A stretch of 64,000 nt of DNA from Pseudomonas poae (GTDB taxonomy: Bacteria; Pseudomonadota; Gammaproteobacteria; Pseudomonadales; Pseudomonadaceae), in the NCBI GenBank assembly GCA_004000515.1, contig CP034537.1, positions 6,338,001-6,402,000 of the forward strand, read 5' to 3'. This document shows positions 47,677 through 57,813 of the stretch, one piece after another; the stretch's first letter is position 1; each line of letters opens with the position of its first letter. The notes beneath the pieces are model-generated. The model saw nothing but the letters and a program-made list of their open reading frames with translations. It was not told the DNA's origin and made no database searches. The translations under genes were made by a program, and so were the position numbers.

Positions 47677-50033
47677 TTAAAACAGCCCCATCTGGCCGCC
47701 CACCAGGGTGCTGAAATCGTCATCCACGAACGGCAGGATCGCGTCGGCCACCGGTTGCAATTGGCGGGTGACGTAGTGGTCGTAGTCGATGGGTGCTTGG
47801 CGCACTTCCAGCGGTTCCGGGCCATTGACGCTGATCACGTAGCTGATCCAGCCACCGCGCTGATACTGGCGCGGGCGGCCCAGGCGGTCGTTGTAGTCGT
47901 CGGCCAGGCGTGCGGCGCGCACGTGGGGCGGTACGTTGCGCTCGTAGTCATCCAAACGGCGGCGCAGGCGCTTGCGGTAGATCAGCAATTCGTCAAACTC
48001 GCCACTCACCGTGCGGCGCACGTAGTCGCGGATATAGTCCTGGTGCGGTTGGCGATGGAAGATGCGCTGGTACAGCTCCTGCTGGAATCGGCGGGCCAGG
48101 GGCGACCAGTCGCTGCGCACGGTTTCCAGGCCTTTGTAGACCATTTCTTCTGTGCCATCGCTGCGCGTCACCAAGCCGGCGTAGCGTTTTTGCTGCCCTC
48201 CTCTGCGCCGCGAATGGTCGGCATCAGGAAGCGGCTGAAGTGGGTTTCGTATTGCAGTTCCAGCGCACTTTGCAGGCCGAATTCGGTGTGCAGATGCTCG
48301 CGCCACCAGTCGTTGACGTGCTGCACCAACGCCTGGCCGATGCGGCTGGCGTCCTCTTGCGAATGGGCGCTGCCAAGCCAGACGAAGGTGGAATCGGTGT
48401 CGCCGTAGATCACCTCATAGCCCTTGGCCTCAACCAGCGCGCGGGTCTGGCGCATGATCTGGTGGCCACGCATCGTGATCGATGACGCCAGCCGCGTATC
48501 GAAGAAGCGGCAACCGCTGGAGCCGAGCACGCCGTAGAAGGCGTTCATGATGATTTTGAGAGCTTGGGAGAGTGGCGCGTTGTGCTCGCGCTTGGCCTCT
48601 TCGCGACCTTCGGAAACCCGCGCGACAATCGACGGCAAGCAATGCCGGGTGCGGGAAAAACGCGCGCCACGAAAGCCTTCCACCGACTCGCTGTCATCGG
48701 GGTGCTTGAGGCCTTCGATCAGGCCCACCGGGTCGATGAGGAAGCTGCGAATGATCGACGGGTAGAGGCTTTTGTAATCCAGCACCAGCACCGACTCGTA
48801 GAGGCCGGGGCGCGAGTCCATGACAAAACCGCCGGGGCTGGCCTGGGGCGGTTTGTCTCCCAGGTTCGGCGCGACGAACCCCTGGCGGTGCATCAGCGGC
48901 ATATACAAATGAGTAAATGCCGCAACGGAACCGCCGTTGCGATCCGCCGGCAGCCCGGTGACGCTGGCCCGTTCCAGCAGGAACTTGAGCAGCTCGGTCT
49001 TGGCGAAAATCCGCGTGACCAGCTCGCAGTCCTTGAGGTTGTAGCGCGCCAGGGCGGGCTTGTCCTCGGCGAACATGCGGTTGATTTCGTCCATGCGCTG
49101 GTACGGCGTGGAGATGTCCTTGCCTTCGCCCAGCAGGGTTTGCGCGACGTTTTCCAGGCTGAAGGATTCGAAGCTCCAGGTGGCCGAACGCAGGGCTTCG
49201 ATGCCGTCGATGATCAAACGCCCTGCCGCGGCGGCGAAGTAGTGATTACGGCTGCCGTGTTCGCGCCAGGTCATGGCTTCGCCGCCACGACCCAGCATCA
49301 GTGGCACGTTGAGGCGCTGGGCATGTTCGTGGAGTACACGCAGGTCAAACTGCACGACGTTCCAGCCGATGATCGCGTCGGGATCAAAGGTGGCAACCCA
49401 CTGGTTGAGGCGTTCGAGCAGTTGGGTGCGGGTGTCGCAGTACTCGAGCTTGAAGTCGACGGCGCAGGTTTTGTTCGGTGGGCCGAGCATGTACACCTGG
49501 CGTTCGCCGCAGCCTTCGAGGGCGATGGAATACAGATCGCCCTGGGCAGTGGTCTCGATGTCGAGGGACACCAGTTTCAGCGGCGGGCGGTATTCGGGCG
49601 CGGGTTTCATCTGCGCCTCAACCAGCGTGCCGTCGGCGTCCGGGGTGCCGCCGAACCACACGGGGGCGGTGATAAAGCGCTCCATCATGTAGCGCTCCGG
49701 CGGGCGCACATCGCCTTCGTAGACATCCACGCCGGCGGCGCGCAGGCGTTTTTCCACGTCCATCAACTGGCGGTGCTGGCGGGTGTAGAGGCCCAGAACG
49801 GGGCGGTGATGAAAATCGCAGAGCTGCAACGGGCGCAGTTCGATATCGCGCTCGCCCTTGAGCAACCAGTCCAATGGCTTGCGGTGGGCCTCGGGAATAA
49901 ACACCACGGAGGTCTGCATGGGGAGGCGGATAAACCGGGGGCCGTGGTCGGTCGCCAGCCAGAAGCTGACCTCCGTGCCCGACGGGGTGTCGCGCCAATG
50001 CCGGGTCAGGACAAAACCCTGCTGTAAATCCAC
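47677..50033 (-). CDS. polB: DNA polymerase II (one frameshift)
   Basis: About 785 residues, family B polymerase with proofreading. The exonuclease motifs are VSLDIETT (Exo I), [14 protein letters not shown] (Exo II) and [12 protein letters not shown] (Exo III). The polymerase motifs are [14 protein letters not shown] (motif A), [13 protein letters not shown] (motif B) and [13 protein letters not shown] (motif C). The frame breaks near 48185 at A5 on the coding strand, where A6 is expected ([12 protein letters not shown]). SOS-inducible in E. coli; I see no clear LexA box in the 200-base upstream region. Confidence 0.93.
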
Positions 50034-50131
50034 CGTACCGCACCTCAGGAATCGCTTTCAGGGCGTGATTCTACTCGGCATCCGCGCAAAAGCGGCACGC
50101 AGACTGCAATCTCATAATTTTGTTGCAAACC

Positions 50132-50150
50132 ATTAATCAGAATCACTATC
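50132..50150 (+). promoter_or_regulatory. Fur box upstream of stand-alone TonB receptor
   Basis: TAATCAGAATCACTATC matches the Fur consensus core TAATGATAATCATTATC at 14 of 17 positions. It lies about 90 bases before the receptor start in the divergent region with polB. Confidence 0.7.
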
Positions 50151-50239
50151 ATTTGCGCCGGAGTCGTATCCGCGCAGCGAGGACGCGCAACGTTTGTTGC
50201 CCTATTCCTCACTTTGACGGTTCGCCGTCAGGATCGACC

Positions 50240-52474
50240 ATGCCCACCCGTATTCCATTCGCTGTGCCGTTTCGCCCGACCCTGCTCGCCCTTTGCTGCT
50301 CCCTGAGCCTCGCCGCTCAGGCCGCAACCCCAGTCACCCCGCAGGATGCGAACAACAGTCAGGACGGCAATACACTGGAATTGGGTGCCACCAACATCAA
50401 CGCCGATGCCCCCGCGCCGAGCGCCCTGCCCCCTGCGTATGCCGGCGGCCAGGTGGCACGCGGTGGCCAACTGGGTGTGCTGGGCAACCAGGACATCATG
50501 GACGTGCCCTTCAGCATGTCCTCCTACACCGAGAAGTTGATCCGCGATCAACAGGCCGAAACGGTCGGTGATGTGTTGCTCAACGACTCTTCCGTGCGCC
50601 AGGCTTCGGGCTATGCCAACCAGTCGCAAGCCTTCGTGATTCGCGGGCTGCCGCTGAATGGCGACGATATTTCGCTGAATGGTTTGTACGGCATCCTGCC
50701 GCGCCAACTGATGTCCACCGACGCCCTGGAACGCGTTGAGGTGTTCAAGGGCCCCAACGCCTTTATCAACGGCGTGACCCCAGGCGGTTCAGGCATCGGC
50801 GGCGGCGTGAACCTGCAGCCCAAGCGTGCCGATGACTTGCCGCTGCGCCGTTTCAGCACCGATATCAGCAACGATGGCCGGATTGGCGAGCACCTGGATA
50901 TCGGCCAGCGCTTTGGCGAAGACAACCGCTTCGGCGCGCGGGTGAATATTTCTCAGCGCGAAGGTGACACCGGCGTGGACGACGAGAGCCAGCGCTCCAA
51001 GCTGTTTTCGGTGGGCCTGGATTATCGCGGCGATGCGCTGCGGGTGTCGGGTGACTTTGTGTATCAGAAGCAGCAGGTCAACGGTGGGCGTAATTCGGTA
51101 TTTCTGGGGCCCGGTTTGACCAGCATCCCCAAAGCCCCCTCGGCTGACACCAACTACGCCCCAAAATGGGCCACCACCAGCCTCGAAGACACCTTCGGCA
51201 TGCTGCGGGGCGAGTACGACCTCAATGACAACTGGACTGCGTATGTTGCAGGCGGCGCCAAGCACACCAACGAGATTGGCCGGTACTCGTCGACCACTGT
51301 GAATGACAACGCAGGCAACGCGACCGTGACCGGCTCGCGTATCGCCCACCAGGAAGACAACACCAGCCTGATGGCCGGCCTCAACGGCAAGTTCCAGACC
51401 GGCGCGGTCAGCCATAAGCTGAACTTCGGCTTGACCGGCATCTGGACCCAGGCGCGCAACGCCTATGACTTCGACTTCACCGGGCACGCGAGCAACATCT
51501 ACAACCCGGTGGATGTCGCTGAACCGGTCAAAGGCAGTTCCACCGGCGGCGACATGAATGACCCCGGCATCACCGCCAAGACCTTCGCCCGCAGCGCAGC
51601 AGTGTCGGACACCTTCGGCTTCATGGACGACCGCTTGCTGTTCACCGCCGGCCTGCGCCGCCAGGAACTGGTGGTGCAGGGTTACGCCTATGGCACCGGC
51701 GAACGTAACGCCAACTACGACAAGTCGATCACCACGCCGGTATACGGCCTGGTGTTCAAGCCGTGGGACCACGTGTCGTTCTACGCCAACCGCATCGAGG
51801 GCCTGGCTTCGGGGCCGACGGCGCCGGAGACGGCAGCCAATGGCAGCCAATTGACCAACCACGGCCAGACCTACGCCCCTGCCCGCTCGAAACAGACCGA
51901 GGCAGGCGTCAAGGTTGATATGGGCAGCTACGGCGCAACGCTTGGGGTGTATCGCATTGAGCAACCGACCCAGGGTTATTCCCAGTTGAATGCGGACAAC
52001 AGCACGACCTATGTATTCCAGGGTAACCAGGTCAACAAGGGTGTAGAGCTCAACGTCTTCGGTGAACCGTTGCCAGGCCTGCGCCTGCTGGGCGGCGCGA
52101 CGGTTATTCATACTGAAGTCAGCGGCACCGCCGGCGGCGCCAACGACGGCAACCGCGCCATTGGCGTGCCGACATTCCAGCTTAACGCCGGGGTGGATTG
52201 GGATGTGCCAGGCTTGCAAGGCGTGAGCGTCAACGGACGCATGCTGCGCACCGGTGGCCAGTACGCGGACGCGGCCAACAACCTGAGCCTGCCGACCTGG
52301 AACCGCTTCGATGTGGGTGCACGCTACACCTTCAAAGTGGAACAACGTGACGTCACCCTGGGCGCTACCGTGGAGAACGTCGCCAACACCAAGTACTGGG
52401 AATCGGCGCTTGGTGGCTATTTGACCCAGGGCGATCCACGTGTGGCCAAGCTGTCGGCGACGGTGGACTTCTGA
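50240..52474 (+). CDS. TonB-dependent siderophore receptor without signalling domain
   Basis: 744 residues, intact. Signal peptide FRPTLLALCCSLSLAAQAAT. There is no STN domain; the mature start leads straight into the plug (DVPFSMSSYTEKLIRDQQAE, VFKGPNAFINGVTPGGSGIG). The barrel ends LSATVDF. The plug pattern is of the FhuE/ferrichrome-receptor-like family found with catecholate or hydroxamate siderophores. ATG 50240 is preceded by AGGA; the open frame from 50120 crosses the Fur box and is not the start. Regulated directly by iron through Fur, not by a sigma/FecR pair. Confidence 0.87.
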   Translation: MPTRIPFAVPFRPTLLALCCSLSLAAQAATPVTPQDANNSQDGNTLELGATNINADAPAPSALPPAYAGGQVARGGQLGVLGNQDIMDVPFSMSSYTEKLIRDQQAETVGDVLLNDSSVRQASGYANQSQAFVIRGLPLNGDDISLNGLYGILPRQLMSTDALERVEVFKGPNAFINGVTPGGSGIGGGVNLQPKRADDLPLRRFSTDISNDGRIGEHLDIGQRFGEDNRFGARVNISQREGDTGVDDESQRSKLFSVGLDYRGDALRVSGDFVYQKQQVNGGRNSVFLGPGLTSIPKAPSADTNYAPKWATTSLEDTFGMLRGEYDLNDNWTAYVAGGAKHTNEIGRYSSTTVNDNAGNATVTGSRIAHQEDNTSLMAGLNGKFQTGAVSHKLNFGLTGIWTQARNAYDFDFTGHASNIYNPVDVAEPVKGSSTGGDMNDPGITAKTFARSAAVSDTFGFMDDRLLFTAGLRRQELVVQGYAYGTGERNANYDKSITTPVYGLVFKPWDHVSFYANRIEGLASGPTAPETAANGSQLTNHGQTYAPARSKQTEAGVKVDMGSYGATLGVYRIEQPTQGYSQLNADNSTTYVFQGNQVNKGVELNVFGEPLPGLRLLGGATVIHTEVSGTAGGANDGNRAIGVPTFQLNAGVDWDVPGLQGVSVNGRMLRTGGQYADAANNLSLPTWNRFDVGARYTFKVEQRDVTLGATVENVANTKYWESALGGYLTQGDPRVAKLSATVDF

Positions 52475-52514
52475 TCAACGGCGGGTGGCGGCGATGGCTG
52501 CCACCCGCTGCGGG

Positions 52515-54929
52515 TTACCAGTCGTAGGACACTTGCAAGGACGCCGTGCGTTCCTGCCCGTAGTAGCAACCGAAAGCGTAGTTGCACGCCGACACGTACT
52601 CGCGATCAAACAGGTTCTGCACGTTCAGGCTGGCTTCGGCGCCCTTGAGCGAGGGGCTGACACGGCCCAGGTCGTAGCTGACCGTGGCGTCATACACCAC
52701 GAACGATGGCGTCTTGAAGGTGTTGGCCGAGTTGCCGTACTTCTTGCCGGTGTAGCGCGCACCACCGCCAACCGTCAGGCCGGCCAGGGCGTCACTGGCA
52801 AAGTGGTAGTCGACCCAGCTGCTTGCGGTCCAGGGAGCCTGTGATTCATTGCGGTTACCCTCATCGCCATAAGTGCTCTTGGTGTAGAACGAGTCCATAT
52901 AGGCCACCGCGCCGATCACCTCGAACTGACCGATCCGCGTCTTGCCCTCGAACTCGACGCCGCGCGAGCGCACCTCGCCTTCCTGCAATTGATATTCCGG
53001 GTATTCGATGTCGCCGGTCAGCACGTTCTTTTGCTTGATCTGATACACCGACAAGGTCAGCAACGAACGGTCATTGGGCTGGTATTTCACCCCGGCCTCG
53101 TATTGCTCGCCTTCCACCGGTTTGAATGCCGAAGCGCCACGCTGTGGGGCCTGGCTGCCAATGCTCGGGAAGAACGATTCGGCGTAGCTGACGTAGGGGG
53201 CCAGGCCAAAATCGGTGAGGTACGTCAGGCCAATGCGCCGGGTGAGCTTCTTGTCTTTCTGGCTGACCGTGCTGTTGGCCAGCAGGTCGCGGTTTTCCAC
53301 TTCGGCCCAGTCCTCACGCAGGCCGACGGTGAGGATGAAGCGGTCCAGCTTGATCTGGTCCTGGGCGTACAAGCCGGTCTGCTTGATGGTGTTGTCCCAC
53401 TTGGTGGTCAGGGTGGGCTGGCCGAGGGTGTGGTAGTTGGTGGGGTTGTACAGGTCGATTATCTCCGAGCCATACAGGTTGTAGCCCTGGTACTTGCGGG
53501 TGAACTGGCGGTAATCGACGCCGGTCAGCAACGTATGGTCCAGGGCGCCGGTGGCGAACTTGAACTGCAGGTTGTTATCGATGGTGTACGCCGAGTTGTG
53601 CTGGTTCCAGTCGAGTTTGGTGCGGGTGGCGCGGGTGTCGTCGGTGCTGCCGTCGGCGCGGGTGACGAAACTGTTCAGGTAGAAGCCTTTGTAGCGATCG
53701 TTGACGTCGGTGTAGCGCGCGGTCTGGCGGTATTCGAGGTTGTCGTTGAACGCGTGCGAAAAGTCATAGCCCAGCACGTATTGATCACGGATGTAGTTAT
53801 TCCAGTCCGAGTCGCCGAGGAAGATATCGCGGTCGATGTGCTTGCCCTGAGAGTTGCGGTACAGCGTGCCAATGGCGGGCAGCGCCTGGTAGTCGGCCAG
53901 GGACTTGTCGCGTTGCAGTTGGGCGTAGACGGTCAACGCGGTGTCATCATTCGGTGCCCAGCTCAGGCTGGGGGCAAGCAACGTGCGGCTGTCGGTGGCG
54001 TGGTCGACCATTTCGTTGCCGTTGCGCGCCAGGGCGATCAGGCGATAGCTGAGGGTTTTGGCCTCGTCGATAGGGCCGCTGAAGTCCAGTGCGCCGTTAA
54101 CCCGGTCATAGCTGCCAATGCCGAATTTGACTTGGTGCCGGGCTTCGGTGGTCGGGCGCTTGGAGACCATATTGATCATGCCGCCCGGCTGGTTTTGCCC
54201 ATACAGCACAGAGGCCGGGCCTTTGAGCACTTCGATGCGCTCCAGGGTGTAGGGGTCGATCTGCGGCGCGCCGCCGAGGCTGCCGGCGTATGGCAGGTAG
54301 GCGCCATCGAGGTACAAGAGGGTTGGGGCAAAACCGCGGCTGGCGACTTCATCAGCGATGGTATTGCGGTCGGTATAGCCGTTGGTGTCGACACCGGGCG
54401 TGTAACGCAACGCTTGGGTGAGGTTGCGCGCGCCTTGGACGGCGATCTGGTCGGCAGTGACCACGTTGACCGTCTGCGCAATTTCCAGGATCGGAGTGTC
54501 GGTCTTGGTGGCCGTGCCGCTGCGTGTGGCGACATAACCGTCCACCGGGCCCCAGGCGTTTTCGCTGAGTTGCCCGGTGATGTTGGTGGGGCTCAGGTTC
54601 AGTGTGCTGCCTTCGGGCAGCGGGTACAGGCTCCAGGTGCCGTTCTCGGTGACGATCAACCCCAACCCACTGCCCACCAGCGCCTGTTGCACGGCCTGCT
54701 CGGGTGTCAGTTGGCCGTGTACGGCAGCCGCGCGGCGCCCTTGCAGCAAGGCCGGCGTAACCGACAACGTGCGCCCGCTTTCGCGGGACAGGCGGCTCAA
54801 GGTCTCGCCGAGGGAAGCCGCCGGCAGGTCGAAGTATTGGGTGGTGTCCCGGGCCGCTGCGGGTTGGCCGATAACGGCCAAGGTCATGGCCAGCGTCAGC
54901 AGGCAAGGACGGATCATCAAGGGTGCCAT
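52515..54929 (-). CDS. TonB-dependent ferrichrome-type receptor with STN domain (module 3)
   Basis: About 804 residues, intact. Signal peptide (CLLTLAMTLAVIGQPAAA), then an STN domain (YFDLPAASLGETLSRLSRES). The plug has EIAQTVNVVTADQIAVQGAR and ERIEVLKGPASVLYGQNQPG. The barrel ends with NLFDREYVSACNYAFGCYYG and LQVSYDW, including the Cys pair seen in FhuA. It resembles FhuA/FiuA ferrichrome receptors most. The start is uncertain: ATG 54929, 54917 or 54998 all lack a good ribosome site. It is the third gene of a sigma-fecR-receptor set. Confidence 0.87.
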   Translation of the reverse strand: MAPLMIRPCLLTLAMTLAVIGQPAAARDTTQYFDLPAASLGETLSRLSRESGRTLSVTPALLQGRRAAAVHGQLTPEQAVQQALVGSGLGLIVTENGTWSLYPLPEGSTLNLSPTNITGQLSENAWGPVDGYVATRSGTATKTDTPILEIAQTVNVVTADQIAVQGARNLTQALRYTPGVDTNGYTDRNTIADEVASRGFAPTLLYLDGAYLPYAGSLGGAPQIDPYTLERIEVLKGPASVLYGQNQPGGMINMVSKRPTTEARHQVKFGIGSYDRVNGALDFSGPIDEAKTLSYRLIALARNGNEMVDHATDSRTLLAPSLSWAPNDDTALTVYAQLQRDKSLADYQALPAIGTLYRNSQGKHIDRDIFLGDSDWNNYIRDQYVLGYDFSHAFNDNLEYRQTARYTDVNDRYKGFYLNSFVTRADGSTDDTRATRTKLDWNQHNSAYTIDNNLQFKFATGALDHTLLTGVDYRQFTRKYQGYNLYGSEIIDLYNPTNYHTLGQPTLTTKWDNTIKQTGLYAQDQIKLDRFILTVGLREDWAEVENRDLLANSTVSQKDKKLTRRIGLTYLTDFGLAPYVSYAESFFPSIGSQAPQRGASAFKPVEGEQYEAGVKYQPNDRSLLTLSVYQIKQKNVLTGDIEYPEYQLQEGEVRSRGVEFEGKTRIGQFEVIGAVAYMDSFYTKSTYGDEGNRNESQAPWTASSWVDYHFASDALAGLTVGGGARYTGKKYGNSANTFKTPSFVVYDATVSYDLGRVSPSLKGAEASLNVQNLFDREYVSACNYAFGCYYGQERTASLQVSYDW

Positions 54930-55017
54930 AAGGGGTGGATACTCGTTGTCAGGTGGGCGTTCTCTAACCCTGACTCGCGAGACGAGCGATCCCCTCATCG
55001 TTGTTGAAAATAATTGC

Positions 55018-55992
55018 CTAGCGCACGTCGATCAGCGTCAACAGAGGCCCGTAGTGCTGAATACGCAGCGGGAATGTTTGTGCCAGCGATTGCAGGGTGC
55101 GCTCGGCATCGTCGAGCGGGTACACGCCATAAACGTGCAACGCCGCCGCCTGCGGGCTGACGCGCAGCACACCACGGCGATACGGGCGCAGTGCGTCGAT
55201 CAGCAGGCCAAGGGGTTCGTCGCGGATGTCGATGCGACCGTCGCGCCAGTCCACCCGTCCGCTCACCGAGAGCGGCACCGGGCGCACCGCGCTTTCGCTG
55301 AACCACGCCGCCTGCCCCGCCTCCACACGCCGTTGGCTGCCGCCCAACGTGGTGACTTGCACGCTGTGCAACTGCACCGAAGTGAGGCTGCCGGCCGATT
55401 CCTGGCTGACCATAAACTGCGTGCCCAGTGCCTGCACCTCGCCTTGGGCAGTGGAGATCACAAAGGGCCGGCGCGTGTCGGTCGCTACGTCGACAAACAC
55501 CTGGCCTTCACGCAGGTGCACGACGCGGCGTTGGTCGTTGAAGTGGATATCCACCGAGCTACGGGCGTTGAGGCTCACGCGAGTGCCATCGGACAGTTCG
55601 AAGGTCTGACGCTCGCCGGTAGCGGTACGCCGGTCGGCCCACACGCCGCCAAGTGGCTGGACGCGGTCAAACACGGCGGCACCGCTGACGCCGAAGAGCA
55701 TCAAGGCTAACCCACCGCGCAGCACGTTGCGGCGCGATACGGAATCGGGCGTCATCAACGCGTTGGAGGCTGCGCGCAGCTGGCCAGGGCTATGGGCTTC
55801 GACGCGGTGCAGGTCGGCAATCGGTTGTTGCAACAGGCTGCCCACGCGCTGCCAGGCCGCGGCGTGCTGGGGGCTGGCGCGCAACCAGGCATCGAAGGCT
55901 TGATGCAGGGTTGGGTCTGCGCCGGCGGCTTCCAGGCGCAGCAGCCAATCGACGGCGTCGCGGGTGGTGGCGTCAACCTTGGGTTGCGTCAT
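55018..55992 (-). CDS. FecR-like transmembrane sigma regulator (module 3)
   Basis: About 324 residues. The DUF4880 part (TRDAVDWLLRLEAAGAD) precedes a twin-arginine type membrane segment, VSRRNVLRGGLALMLFGVSG. The FecR domain contains TATGERQTFELSDGTRVSL and QALGTQFMV with the Gly-Thr self-cleavage position. The C terminus is STN-like (LHVYGVYPLDDAERTLQSLA). ATG 55992 overlaps the sigma-factor stop (ATGA). Confidence 0.87.
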   Translation of the reverse strand: MTQPKVDATTRDAVDWLLRLEAAGADPTLHQAFDAWLRASPQHAAAWQRVGSLLQQPIADLHRVEAHSPGQLRAASNALMTPDSVSRRNVLRGGLALMLFGVSGAAVFDRVQPLGGVWADRRTATGERQTFELSDGTRVSLNARSSVDIHFNDQRRVVHLREGQVFVDVATDTRRPFVISTAQGEVQALGTQFMVSQESAGSLTSVQLHSVQVTTLGGSQRRVEAGQAAWFSESAVRPVPLSVSGRVDWRDGRIDIRDEPLGLLIDALRPYRRGVLRVSPQAAALHVYGVYPLDDAERTLQSLAQTFPLRIQHYGPLLTLIDVR

Positions 55993-56500
55993 GCCAGGTC
56001 CGCCGATTCGGCCAGGCAATGCAGGAACGCCCGGCGCAGGTCACGCTCGACGGTGGCGAGGGAGACGTTCAATTGCTGGGCGATCATCGGTTGGGACAGC
56101 CCTTCGAGGCGACTGAGAATAAAGATCTGGCGCACACGTGCGGGCAAGCCATCGAGCAGGCGGTCGATGCTTTCCAGGGCTTCGCGGACCAGCGCCAGGT
56201 CTTCTTCCGATGGGCTGTAGCGCTCCGGCAGCAACGCCAGGCTGTCGAGATAACGTTGCTCCAGGCGCTTGCGTCGCCAGAAGCTGAACAGCAAGCGCCG
56301 CGCCACCGTACTGAGAAACGCCCGGGGCTCTTCAAGCTGGTGAGCTGGCGCGCATCGAGCACGCGGATGAAGGTGTCCTGGGTCAGGTCTGCCGCATCTT
56401 GGGGGCACTTCAACTGACGGTACAGCCACGCTCGCAGCCAGCGATGGTTGTCGTCATAGAGCGCGGCCAGCAAGGCCTTGGGATCAGTAGGTGTGGACAC
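55989..56500 (-). CDS. ECF sigma factor, FecI-like (module 3; one frameshift)
   Basis: About 171 residues. Region 2 is QDAADLTQDTFIRVLDARQL; after a break near 56330 the frame continues EEPRAFLSTVARRLLFSFWR and reaches region 4 (SQPMIAQQLNVSLATVERDL). First gene of the module, followed by fecR and receptor homologues with a 4-base overlap and then a 90-base gap. A good Fur box lies directly upstream. Confidence 0.85.
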
Positions 56501-56513
56501 GCAGAGGCCAGAC

Positions 56514-56539
56514 GTTAATGATAATTCATCTCATTATCT
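56514..56539 (-). promoter_or_regulatory. Fur box upstream of module 3 sigma gene
   Basis: TAATGATAATTCATC followed by TCATTATC: two overlapping Fur half-site arrays, with a perfect ten-base match TAATGATAAT. It lies within 40 bases of the sigma gene start and is also near the rightward gene at 56650. Confidence 0.75.
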
Positions 56540-56649
56540 ACGTGAGCCATGGCGCTTTGCAATCGCTAAAACACCTGCGTCGTTTGTGCAGTTGTGGTTC
56601 TGCGACCCTCCACTAGACTCAGGGCTCCTCTTACATGGAAGTCCTTTTA

Positions 56650-57236
56650 ATGAAGCTATCCCGCTCCCTGCGCCAGGCCGTTGCCCTGGCTACCTTGCTG
56701 TCTGCCGGCACCCTCGTCGCCCACGCGGCGGATATCCCCTGTCCAAATCCCTGGAAGCCGATGAAGTCACCACCAAAGTGCTGGCGGTGGATGCGGCCAA
56801 GCATCAAGTGGTACTCGCGGGCGCCGAAGGGCGTGAGGTGCATGTGCAACTCACCGATGCCGCGAAAGACCTGGGCAACCTCAAGGTCGGTGACCAGGTC
56901 AAGGTGCTGACCACCCATTCGGTCGCGGCCGTGCTGGACACCGACGTGGACAAGAGCGCCCCGGACGCCAGTGAAAAAACCGGCGTGGTGCGCGCCACTG
57001 CCGACAACCCCAACCCCGGCGGCGCGGCTTTCCGCCAGGTTCAGGTGCAGCTGAAGATCACCCATATTGACCTGAAGAAAAACCAGGTCACTCTGGAGAA
57101 CCCTGCCGGAGCAACAAAAGTGTTGAACGTTGAGAAACCGGAAATTCGTGCCGGCCTCAAAGACCTCAAGGTCGGCCAGAGTGTGCTGGTAACCTTTACC
57201 GACACCCTGGAAATCACCACGGCGCATGAAGGCTGA
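56650..57236 (+). CDS. Exported protein with two related beta-rich repeats (one frameshift)
   Basis: About 195 residues when repaired at CCCC near 56735 (five expected, AADIPLSKSLEADEV). The signal peptide ends TLVAHAAD. The mature part repeats one pattern twice: VLAVDAAKHQVVLAG..GNLKVGDQVKVL and ITHIDLKKNQVTLEN..KDLKVGQSVLVT, each about 60 residues, suggesting an internal duplication of a small beta-barrel. I do not recognise the family and see no enzyme motif. It is probably periplasmic. ATG 56650 is preferred to ATG 56635 because it gives a normal signal peptide. Confidence 0.65.
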
Positions 57237-57254
57237 GCACAATGAAGACGGGCA

Positions 57255-57735
57255 TCAGCGATGATGCCCGTATCGGTCAGCCCTGCTCAGGTAGGTTTCG
57301 ATGTTGCCCATTTGCTCGTCCCAGCCACGGGAATTCATCTTGAAGGCTTTCTGCCGCCGCGCTTCGGGCACTGCGTCAAAGCCGGACTCGACCACCCGCA
57401 GCAGAATGCCGGGGGCACGGTCCTCGATGGTGAACTCGACCAGGGTGGGGGTTTCCTGGTCGTAGTCGACACCCTTCTCCACCGCAAACGGATGCCACCA
57501 GAACGAGAACAGTGTTTGCGGCAGGATGCGTTCGATCCTGGCCTTCCAGATCACATGTTCGTAACCCGGATAAGTGATCGGTGCTTCGAGGGTTTCCCCC
57601 TGCCGTGAAGGTTTTGCCCTGAAGGGCGACGCCGAACCAGTTGCCGAATTGCTCGGCGTCGGTCAGTGCTTCCCAGACTTGTTTACGTGAAGCGTTGAGC
57701 AGGACTTTTCGTTCTATGCGATCCAATACGTGCAT
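57255..57735 (-). CDS. SRPBCC (AHSA1-like) domain protein (one frameshift)
   Basis: About 160 residues. The N-terminal frame MHVLDRIERKVLLNASRKQV, with EALTDAEQFGNWFG, is the START-like/AHSA1 opening. After a break near 57605 the second frame gives HVIWKARIERILPQTLFSFW and PTLVEFTIEDRAPG, ending in RGWDEQMGNIETYLS, typical of the family's last helix. Such proteins bind hydrophobic ligands; no specific role can be given. Confidence 0.78.
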
Positions 57736-57813
57736 AAGTCACCTCCTCCATTGACAGTAGGCGACATCGAACAATGCGCAACCTTTGGGTTACGCATTGG
57801 CGTTGCTACGGCA

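Noticed and set aside
52989..55007. A 672-codon open frame opposite the module 3 receptor
   Set aside because: Antisense shadow of an intact TonB receptor with clear STN, plug and barrel motifs.
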